A stretch of DNA of 19,852 nucleotides from DAIOGN01 sp036745245 (GTDB lineage Bacteria > Zixibacteria > MSB-5A5 > JAUVRN01), in the NCBI GenBank assembly GCA_036745245.1, contig DAIOGN010000055.1, positions 1 through 19,852 of the forward strand, read 5' to 3'. The notes beneath the pieces are model-generated. The model was not told the DNA's origin and did not search any database. It worked only from the letters and a program-made list of their open reading frames with translations. Numbering within the stretch: the stretch's first letter is position 1; each line of letters opens with the position of its first letter. Shown piece after piece: positions 14,607 to 19,852 of the stretch. Both the position numbers and the translations under genes were made by a program.

Positions 14607-15485
14607 ATGACTCAGATGCGTTCCACTGCCGTTTCCGCCGCTCTGCTCCTGGCGATGTGCCTCTCGGGGTGCTCGGGCGATACCACCGCTTCCGAGAAAT
14701 CGGCCGCTCCGAAGACCACCGCCGACTCCAAGACGGCCTCCCAGACCTACGCCGATCTGGCGGCCTTGAAGCCACGCGACCGTTTGCCCGAGCAGGACAT
14801 CCAGCTGGCCGCGTTCCAGGCGGAACTCGGGCGAACAGAGGACGCCTTCGCCACCCTGGCCGATGCGGCCGTGAAAGGCTACTCCAATCTGGAGCACCTG
14901 CGCACCGAGCCGAGATTCGCCACGTTGCGTTCGGATCCACGCTGGGAACAGGTGGAGTTGTTCGTGGACGTCAATGGTGGCTCAGCACCCCTCCCCGATG
15001 TTTCGGCGGAGCCTCCTCAGCAGGTGACCGCCACCCGCCCCGCGCCTCCAGCATCCCAGGTGAATATTCCGGCCCCCGACTGGTCGCTTGCGGACGCCTC
15101 CGGAAACATCGTCAAGCTGTCGGACCTGCGCGGAAAAACCGTGATCATGGATTTCTGGGCCACCTGGTGCGGTCCGTGCAAGCGCTCCATGCCTGAGATC
15201 GACAAGTTCACGCGCCAATACGCAAGCGACGACCTGGTGGTGTTATCGGTGAACGTGTGGGAGCGCAGCACAGACGTGGCGCTCGAATGGTACAAGGAGC
15301 AGGGCTACGCCATGAAGCTCCTGTTCGGCGGGCGGGATCTCACCACGGCCTACGCAGTTCAGGGGATCCCCCACTTGTGCCTCATCGACGCCGACGGGAT
15401 CATCCGGTATTCGCAACCCGGATTCCATCCGCAGGTGCTCGACCACCTGCGCAAGTTGACCGGGACGGCCACCAAGGAAGGGTAA
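14607..15485 (+). CDS. Thioredoxin-fold (TlpA/ResA-like) lipoprotein with an N-terminal TPR-like segment
   Basis: This 292-residue envelope protein has a lipobox LSGC (C22). Residues about 50-125 contain a helical, TPR-end-like segment (FQAELGRTEDAFATLADAAV to LRTEPRFATLRSDPRW). From about residue 155 a TlpA-like domain follows: APDWSLADASGNIVKLSDLR, then GKTVIMDFWATWCGPCKRSM with active-site C188 and C191, and VQGIPHLCLIDADG with the cis-proline P255. Both catalytic cysteines are present, so thiol-disulfide exchange in the periplasm is expected. Candidate clients nearby are the cysteine-containing exported proteins. An in-frame ATG at 14616 is an alternative start; neither has a strong ribosome-binding site. 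Confidence 0.9.
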   Translation: MTQMRSTAVSAALLLAMCLSGCSGDTTASEKSAAPKTTADSKTASQTYADLAALKPRDRLPEQDIQLAAFQAELGRTEDAFATLADAAVKGYSNLEHLRTEPRFATLRSDPRWEQVELFVDVNGGSAPLPDVSAEPPQQVTATRPAPPASQVNIPAPDWSLADASGNIVKLSDLRGKTVIMDFWATWCGPCKRSMPEIDKFTRQYASDDLVVLSVNVWERSTDVALEWYKEQGYAMKLLFGGRDLTTAYAVQGIPHLCLIDADGIIRYSQPGFHPQVLDHLRKLTGTATKEG

Positions 15486-15518
15486 AACTCGCGCGGTGGG
15501 GCGCCGGGGTGAAGGAAT

Positions 15519-15547
15519 TTGACCCGGAGCCTGCCGTTCGCTATTAT
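15519..15547 (+). promoter_or_regulatory. Strong sigma-70-type promoter for the DNRLRE-dockerin gene
   Basis: TTGACC (15519-15524), a 17-base spacer and TATTAT (15542-15547) form the best promoter in the window. The predicted start near 15555 gives a leader of about 160 bases. This leader contains the hairpin TCGTCGG-GTA-CCGACGA at 15602-15618. Confidence 0.65.
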
Positions 15548-15601
15548 CATGTCGAGCCCGGGGCCGCCCCGTAAGGCCTGCCGGAGCTTGTACCATACCC
15601 C

Positions 15602-15618
15602 TCGTCGGGTACCGACGA
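15602..15618 (+). promoter_or_regulatory. Hairpin in the long 5' leader of the DNRLRE-dockerin gene
   Basis: A perfect 7-bp stem TCGTCGG/CCGACGA with a three-base loop lies about 50 bases after the predicted transcription start. It may influence mRNA stability; no known riboswitch was recognised. Confidence 0.35.
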
Positions 15619-15714
15619 AGGCCCATCCCCGCAAGTGTTCCACCCGGTTCGAGCCCAAAACGCCGGACCGTAAACGTTGATCATCACGGTATGACCCACA
15701 CAAGAGGTGTACAC

Positions 15715-17277
15715 ATGCGCGCTCTGACCACCCTGGCCGTCATTGGACTTGCAGTCTGCATGGCTTCAACCGTCGCGGCACAGACCACCGTGACCCTGTC
15801 CGCGTCCCGGGACAATTGTCTTTACGAGGAGCCAGCGGGTGCACTGGGCAACGGCTCAGGCGATCACTTCTTCGCGGGGCGGAACAATGTCGGGGGTGGC
15901 GGGACCGCACGTCGCGGACTGGTGCTTTTCAACGTGGCGGCCGGCGTGCCTGCGGGCGCCGTGATTCTCGATGCCAAGCTCAAGCTCAATATGTCGCAGA
16001 CGTCGTTCGGCCCGGTGACCGTGGAGTTGCACAAGGTGCTCGCCGGTTGGGCGGAGGGGGCCACGGATGCCCCAGGAGGCGAAGGGTCAGGGGCGCCCCG
16101 CGTCGATCCCGAGGCCACCTGGATCCACACGTCTTCACCGGCTTCTTTGTGGGCCATGCCGGGTGGGGATTTCGATCCTGCGGTGTCGGCGTCGGCCACG
16201 GTCGACGTGATCGCGCTGTACTCCTGGAATTCACCGGGCATGGTGACCGACGTGCAGAACTGGCTCGACAACCCGGCCGCCAATTTCGGCTGGCTGCTCA
16301 TCGGCAACGAAGACACGCTGGCCACCACGAAGCGGTTCGACTCACGCACGAATCCCACAGTTGCAAATCGCCCCGAACTCGAAGTGACCTATGTCATGCC
16401 GACCACGGTGACCCTGGCTGCTACGGCCGACAACACCCTCTACGAAGATCCTCTGGGCATGGTGTCCAACGGCCGGGGCGACCACTTCTTTTCGGGTCGG
16501 GTAGGTCTCGGCGGCGGGCAGATCCGGCACCGTGCGGTGCTGCGATTCGACGTGGCTTCCGGCGTTCCGGCCGGGGCGATCATTACGTCGGCCGACCTCG
16601 CACTCTTCATGTCGAAGACCGTCATCGGCCCGGCGACCATTGAAACTCATCGACTGCTGGAGAACTGGGGCGAAGGCCCCTCCGACGCCATACTGGAAGA
16701 AGGTCAGGGTGCGCCGGCGGCAGCCGGAGACGCCACATGGATACACACGAGCTTTTCCAGTTCGATGTGGAGCACGGTGGGCGGAACCTTCAGTGCCGCC
16801 CCGAGTGCGGCCACGCCGGTGGATCAAATCGGCGTGTACCACTGGACGTCGGGCGCCATGGCCTCAGACGTGCAGGACATGCTAGACCTCCCCGCCACCG
16901 ACTTCGGCTGGCTGCTCCTGGGCGACGAGTCCGTGGGATCCACCTCGAAGCGGTTCTCGAGCCGTTCCAATCCCACGGTGGCCAACCGCCCCAGGTTGCA
17001 CGTGGGATACTACATCCCGTCGGGAGGATGCCTGGTGCTCATCACGGGCGACGTCAACGTGAGTGGAGCCGTCACGTCGGCCGACATCATCGTGATGGTG
17101 AACCACGTGTTCAAGGGCGGGCCGGCGCCATTGCCCTGCGCGGCCGCCGGCGACGCGAATTGCACGGGCAATCTCACGTCGTCCGACATCATCACCCTGG
17201 TGAACTTCGTGTTCAAGGGCGGACCGGCACCGTGCGACGTGTGCACCATCATCCCTGCGCAGTGGTCGTGCCCGTGA
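15715..17277 (+). CDS. Secreted protein with two DNRLRE/CBM96-type domains and a C-terminal dockerin-like repeat pair
   Basis: This 520-residue secreted protein has a Sec signal (MRALTTLAVIGLAVCMASTV, cleavage likely after AA at AAQ). Two homologous domains of about 200 residues follow, opening with TTVTLSASRDNCLYE (about 25) and TTVTLAATADNTLYE (230). Each has FNVAAGVPAGAVILDAKLKL-like, WIHTS, GWLL and KRFxSRxNPTVANRPxLxV blocks. This order is that of an intact DNRLRE/CBM96-type domain. The tail has two EF-hand-like dockerin repeats: D446 VNVSGAVTSADIIVMVNHVF and D480 ANCTGNLTSSDIITLVNFVF, each followed by FKGGPAP. No cohesin is visible. The tail may be a calcium-stabilised C-terminal module; surface attachment is inference. 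An in-frame ATG at 15691 exists, but 15715 has AAGAGG at a proper distance and starts the signal peptide. Confidence 0.88.
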   Translation: MRALTTLAVIGLAVCMASTVAAQTTVTLSASRDNCLYEEPAGALGNGSGDHFFAGRNNVGGGGTARRGLVLFNVAAGVPAGAVILDAKLKLNMSQTSFGPVTVELHKVLAGWAEGATDAPGGEGSGAPRVDPEATWIHTSSPASLWAMPGGDFDPAVSASATVDVIALYSWNSPGMVTDVQNWLDNPAANFGWLLIGNEDTLATTKRFDSRTNPTVANRPELEVTYVMPTTVTLAATADNTLYEDPLGMVSNGRGDHFFSGRVGLGGGQIRHRAVLRFDVASGVPAGAIITSADLALFMSKTVIGPATIETHRLLENWGEGPSDAILEEGQGAPAAAGDATWIHTSFSSSMWSTVGGTFSAAPSAATPVDQIGVYHWTSGAMASDVQDMLDLPATDFGWLLLGDESVGSTSKRFSSRSNPTVANRPRLHVGYYIPSGGCLVLITGDVNVSGAVTSADIIVMVNHVFKGGPAPLPCAAAGDANCTGNLTSSDIITLVNFVFKGGPAPCDVCTIIPAQWSCP

Positions 17278-17283
17278 AGAGCC

Positions 17284-18291
17284 CTACGGCGCGAGGGATG
17301 TGACAAATCCGGAGACGGCTGCCTCGAACAATTCAGGCTGATCGAACCACAGGCAGGCGCGCGAGCGCGGGATCGTCATCATCTGGATGCGAGGATTCGT
17401 GAGGGCCGCTCCGTCCCACCCCAGGTGGCAGTACGCCTCCATGTAGTTGGCGCCTGCGTCCACGTACAGGTCCTCCAGGCCGGGCTTCAACACCAACGTG
17501 GGCACCTGGAGGGAATCCAGGTCGAGCGATACATCCTGCGCGTAGAATTCGTTGAGATAACGTACCCACACGGGTAGCGTGGGGCGCGCCGCCTCCCGCC
17601 ACAGGCGCAGCCCGCGGATTGGATTTACGGCGTAGTCTCCGGGCAGGTAGTTGTTGTCGTCCCAGGTCTCACGCGTGACCGTCTTGAACCACTTGGGCAC
17701 CATGTACAAGTCGACACCCTTCACGCGATAGTCGAGCGCTGGGTGAGAGGGCATACGCGTCGTGTCGGTGGGAGTGAATCGCGTGGACCCCGAAATGATG
17801 ATCACCCCGGACACCAGCTCCGGGTGCTCCAGGGCGAGCCACAACGCGATCTGTGTTCCTCCCAGCCAATGGCCCACGATCACGGGCCGATCGAGACCCT
17901 CCGCTTGAATGTGCTTCACCACGGCGTCGTACGCGCCGCGAGTCCAGGTGAGAGCGCCGAAGCTTACGCTGTCGGGCGGCATGGGGGGAGCGGCGGTGCC
18001 CCCGAAGCCGGCGAGCGTCACGGCATGCATGGTGTACTGCGTGGCGTGCGCCGCCATGAACTCGTCAAAGATCCCGGCGCCAAAGCCCAGGCCCGGAATG
18101 AGGACCATGGCCTTCGGTCCCGAACCGGAGCGCGTTACGGAACCGAGAGTGCCGGGCTCGCAGGGGAGAGTGCCCACCTCGTGTTGCAGATTGTTGAGCG
18201 TGGAATCCTGCACCATGATCCGTTCGCACTGTTGAGCATGCGCCGAAACAGAACACGCGAGGGAGAGACCGACAGCCAGGATGCGCTTCAT
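17284..18291 (-). CDS. Secreted alpha/beta-hydrolase-fold protein with Ser and His of the triad replaced
   Basis: This 335-residue protein has a Sec signal (MKRILAVGLSLACSVSAHAQ, cleavage after AHA). The fold is clear: PKAMVLIPGLGFGAGIFDEF, then YTMHAVTLAGFGG, then RPVIVGHWLGGTQIALWLAL (nucleophile-elbow position), and LQVPTLVLKPGLEDLY. The elbow reads G-H-W-L-G, so the usual nucleophile serine is W142. In the C-terminal block SRACLWFDQPELFEAAVSGF the residue aligned with the usual histidine is A312. Esterase or lipase activity of the normal type is therefore unlikely; a binding or unusual catalytic role is possible. The start has AAAGGA six to eight bases upstream. It converges on the dockerin gene with only six bases between stops. 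Confidence 0.83.
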   Translation of the reverse strand: MKRILAVGLSLACSVSAHAQQCERIMVQDSTLNNLQHEVGTLPCEPGTLGSVTRSGSGPKAMVLIPGLGFGAGIFDEFMAAHATQYTMHAVTLAGFGGTAAPPMPPDSVSFGALTWTRGAYDAVVKHIQAEGLDRPVIVGHWLGGTQIALWLALEHPELVSGVIIISGSTRFTPTDTTRMPSHPALDYRVKGVDLYMVPKWFKTVTRETWDDNNYLPGDYAVNPIRGLRLWREAARPTLPVWVRYLNEFYAQDVSLDLDSLQVPTLVLKPGLEDLYVDAGANYMEAYCHLGWDGAALTNPRIQMMTIPRSRACLWFDQPELFEAAVSGFVTSLAP

Positions 18292-18316
18292 TCTGATTCC
18301 TTTCGGGTGTCACGAG

Positions 18317-18392
18317 ACCGGGATGGGACCCGCGCCCTGCGTTCCTGACTACGCAGAAACCGCAGTCGGGTTGTGCCTCGACCCATCCCGGT
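18317..18392 (-). promoter_or_regulatory. Candidate three-way-junction RNA structure in the hydrolase leader
   Basis: ACCGGGATGGG (18317-18327) and CCCATCCCGGT (18382-18392) are perfect 11-bp inverted arms. They enclose CTGCGT-8-ACGCAG (18337-18356) and a second imperfect hairpin TCGGG-TTGTG-CC(T)CGA (18366-18381). On the minus strand the structure lies 26 bases before the ATG at 18291, which fits a structured 5' leader. It does not match a riboswitch I recognise. Confidence 0.45.
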
Positions 18393-18402
18393 TCGAATCC
18401 AC

Positions 18403-18427
18403 AAAAAAAGGGCCCCGACGGGGGCCC
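18403..18427 (-). terminator. Intrinsic terminator of the minus-strand lipoprotein gene
   Basis: On the minus strand GGGCCCC-CGTC-GGGGCCC (18427-18410) is a perfect 7-bp GC stem followed by seven Ts (18409-18403). It lies about 22 bases after the stop at 18450. This is the clearest Rho-independent terminator in the window. Confidence 0.85.
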
Positions 18428-18449
18428 GGAAACCCTTTTCCGACCGTGG

Positions 18450-19328
18450 CTACCAGGAGAACGAAACCGCGGCCGGGCCCCCGCACGGCTGTGAATGCGT
18501 CCAGATCGTAGATCCGTCGCTCACCGTGTAGGACTCCGTGACCCCGTTGAAGGACCCGTGGATGCTCCAGACACCGTCCACCGAAGTGGAGAAACCGCCG
18601 CCTGTGCCCTGGCAATCGATCGAGATGGCCGAGGTGAGCACGATCGAACCTCCCAGCGGACACCCGCCTCCCAGAATGTCGATCACCACATCGGTGGCCT
18701 GGAAGCTGTTGGCCACGCTCACGTCGCACGTCTTGGCCGAATCGGAGTGCTGAAACCGGATGTTCTCGGCCAGATCCGCGTTGAGTTCACCCGTGAAGTC
18801 ATCCAGCAGACGCATTTCCACGTCGTGGCGCCCCGCCAGCGAATCGGCGTTGGTTCGGCTCCAGAGCTCGAACTGAAACCGATAATTGAAGCCGTCCATG
18901 GTGCTGTCCGGATACACGATCGGAGTATCGCCGGACACCAGTTGGATCGAGTCGGTGGCCTCCAGGTTGAATGTGTCCACCGGGCTGTACTTCGCCACGT
19001 ACCCGGACACCTGGAACACATGCCAGGTTCCCTGAAGCGAATAGCTGTATGATTCGATCACCACGTTGCCGTCTTCATAAGCGGGACTCGCCTGCCAGTG
19101 ACCGCGCACGGGCGAGCCGCCGGGGATTGAATCCACCAGGGAGCCGGACAGATCGAGTCCGATTTCCACGCCCTGATAGGAGTAGCCGTCCACCACCTCG
19201 CCCGACACGAACTGGAAATTCTCATCGGAGGTGTTGCCCGGAGTGAGCCCGGCGGGATTGTTCGAACTTTCGCAGGCGGCCAGAAGTAAAAGGACGCCGA
19301 GACCCAGAACCGCGACGAAACGAGACAT
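18450..19328 (-). CDS. Lipoprotein of unknown function
   Basis: This 292-residue lipoprotein has signal MSRFVAVLGLGVLLLLAAC with lipidated C19, then a Ser/Asn/Gly-rich linker (about 20-40). I do not recognise the rest. It looks beta-rich: alternating hydrophobic stretches such as YSYSLQGTWHVFQVSGYVAK and GVWSIHGSFNGVTESYTVSD, with Asp-rich turns. Four cysteines in the C-terminal half (TCDVS, GGCPLG, IDCQGT, QPCGGP) could form two disulfides. It ends VSFSW. AGAGGAG lies about 7 bases before the ATG. It is divergent from the ECF sigma gene and ends at a strong terminator, so it is probably transcribed alone. It could be a target or sensor linked to the sigma factor, but this is inference from position. 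Confidence 0.85.
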   Translation of the reverse strand: MSRFVAVLGLGVLLLLAACESSNNPAGLTPGNTSDENFQFVSGEVVDGYSYQGVEIGLDLSGSLVDSIPGGSPVRGHWQASPAYEDGNVVIESYSYSLQGTWHVFQVSGYVAKYSPVDTFNLEATDSIQLVSGDTPIVYPDSTMDGFNYRFQFELWSRTNADSLAGRHDVEMRLLDDFTGELNADLAENIRFQHSDSAKTCDVSVANSFQATDVVIDILGGGCPLGGSIVLTSAISIDCQGTGGGFSTSVDGVWSIHGSFNGVTESYTVSDGSTIWTHSQPCGGPAAVSFSW

Positions 19329-19398
19329 TTACTGCTCCTCTCATCAACTGAGCCCGCCTTTTGCGGGGTCGATACTCTTACATTCGGTTTTGCGGGCG

Positions 19399-19415
19399 GT
19401 TCACTTTAGGTGAAC
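19399..19415. promoter_or_regulatory. Palindrome GTTCAC-N5-GTGAAC between divergent lipoprotein and ECF sigma genes
   Basis: GTTCAC (19399-19404) and GTGAAC (19410-19415) are perfect inverted half-sites around TTTAG. They lie 70 bases from the lipoprotein start and 83 bases from the sigma factor start. GTGAAC also resembles an ECF -35 element (GGAAC/TGAAC), so each arm could be a -35 on one strand or the whole could be an operator. Confidence 0.4.
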
Positions 19416-19447
19416 ACCGCAAATCTAACGTGATGGAACCCTTGAGT

Positions 19448-19453
19448 TTGACA
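19448..19453 (+). promoter_or_regulatory. Possible -35 element of the ECF sigma gene
   Basis: TTGACA is a perfect -35 hexamer, but no convincing -10 lies at 16-18 bases. GGAACC at 19435-19440 is an alternative ECF-type -35 with TGTAAC following after 18 bases. The promoter cannot be fixed from sequence. Confidence 0.25.
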
Positions 19454-19497
19454 AATGCTGTAACCTCGGGCCGAGGCCAGGTGTCCTAGACCTGCAG

Positions 19498-19852
19498 ATG
19501 GACCGGAACACACAGCACTTCTGGACGCTCCTCCAACCGGAGCACGACAGGCTGCGGGGCTTTTGTCGCAGAATCGCCGGGGATCGCGACCGCGGGGATG
19601 ATCTGTGCCAGGAAGCGCTGCTGCGTGCCCTGCGACAGTTTCACACCCTGCGTGAAGAAGCGAGCTTCAGGTCGTGGCTCTATCGCATCGTCCTGAACCG
19701 CTACCAGAACACGCGCCGAAGCGGCGCCTGGAAGTGGCTCGTGTTTACCGACCCTGCCGAAACAGAGGGTGCCAGTCTCGATCCGTCACCGCACCTCGAA
19801 GCCAAACGGGCACTGGAAGGCGCACTCCGCGTATTGTCCCGGGAGGAGCGCG
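19498..19852 (+). CDS. ECF-type RNA polymerase sigma factor, N-terminal part (runs off the window)
   Basis: 118 residues are visible. Sigma region 2 is clear: GFCRRIAGDRDRGDDLCQEA, then LLRALRQFHT, and FRSWLYRIVLNRYQNTRRSG, the last being the -10 recognition helix typical of ECF (sigma-70 group 4) factors. Region 4 begins as the window ends (ALEGALRVLSREER). ECF factors direct RNA polymerase to envelope-stress or transport genes and are often paired with an anti-sigma factor encoded downstream, beyond this window. The start is ATG 19498; upstream there is no strong ribosome-binding site. Confidence 0.9.
   Translation, partial: MDRNTQHFWTLLQPEHDRLRGFCRRIAGDRDRGDDLCQEALLRALRQFHTLREEASFRSWLYRIVLNRYQNTRRSGAWKWLVFTDPAETEGASLDPSPHLEAKRALEGALRVLSREER

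Noticed and set aside
15715..17277. Cellulosome component because of the dockerin-like pair
   Set aside because: There is no cohesin, scaffoldin or glycoside hydrolase domain in the window, and such repeat pairs are common C-terminal modules in non-cellulosomal bacteria.
18365..18403. tRNA-like GGTTCGAATCC (T-arm consensus)
   Set aside because: Only two base pairs of a T stem form, there is no matching acceptor stem, and the anticodon arm position does not pair. The similar GGTTCGAGCCC near 15645 fails the same test.
1..19852. CRISPR arrays, insertion sequences, integrases or phage genes
   Set aside because: No regularly spaced short repeats, transposase motifs or attachment-site duplications were seen; the only tandem repeats are coding (SdrD-B-like and DNRLRE-type domains).

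Overview
The window is high-GC and gene-dense, and it carries three runs of exactly ten Ns (4826, 8552, 14225). That pattern suggests a scaffolded draft or metagenome-derived genome. The paired dockerin-like repeats ending in FKGGPAP, DNRLRE/CBM96-type domains, SdrD-B-like repeats and lipoboxes are features I associate with uncultured Gram-negative lineages of the wider FCB group and its neighbours (Eisenbacteria, Krumholzibacteriota, Zixibacteria, Gemmatimonadota). That placement is inference from protein style; no rRNA or tRNA is present to fix it.

Layout. (1) 1-296, minus: 5' part of a DEAD-box RNA helicase with a good candidate promoter. (2) 297-1038: no intact gene; a possible SulP/STAS tail remnant, an inverted repeat and a weak promoter candidate. 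(3) 1039-11049, plus: one compact eight-gene operon. It begins with a helix-turn-helix/PTS-EIIA regulator and continues with a seven-subunit membrane complex of the hydrogenase-4/complex I family: two tandem HyfB-like antiporter subunits, HyfC/NuoH-like, HyfE, HyfF, a fused NuoC-NuoD-like HyfG, and a fused ferredoxin/NuoB-like subunit. The large subunit lacks the usual [NiFe]-binding cysteine motifs, so this looks like an energy-converting hydrogenase-related (Ehr) complex and not a hydrogenase. (4) 11390-17277, plus: four exported proteins: an SdrD-B repeat lipoprotein, a CBM9/DOMON-like protein, a thioredoxin-fold lipoprotein, and a double-DNRLRE protein with a C-terminal dockerin-like pair. 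(5) 17284-19328, minus: a secreted alpha/beta-hydrolase-fold protein lacking the serine and histidine of the triad, then a lipoprotein of unknown function. A strong terminator and an unusually structured segment lie between them. (6) 19498-end, plus: start of an ECF sigma factor, divergent from the lipoprotein across a region with a GTTCAC-N5-GTGAAC palindrome.

How the genes fit together. The 1039-11049 genes overlap or nearly abut (GTGA, ATGA and ATGA junctions), so they are probably co-transcribed and translationally coupled. The complex keeps the FeS-cluster chain and the antiporter-type Glu/Lys residues, which implies electron transfer coupled to ion translocation with an unknown electron acceptor or donor. 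The EIIA domain at the head suggests regulation by phosphotransfer. The 11390-19328 genes appear to be a separate set of envelope and secreted proteins, with the ECF sigma factor a plausible but unproven regulator of its divergent neighbour.

Most interesting points: the Ehr complex with a dedicated HTH-EIIA regulator; a DNRLRE domain whose two halves occur in swapped order; a hydrolase-fold protein with two catalytic residues replaced; and a three-way-junction-like inverted-repeat structure in the leader of that hydrolase gene.
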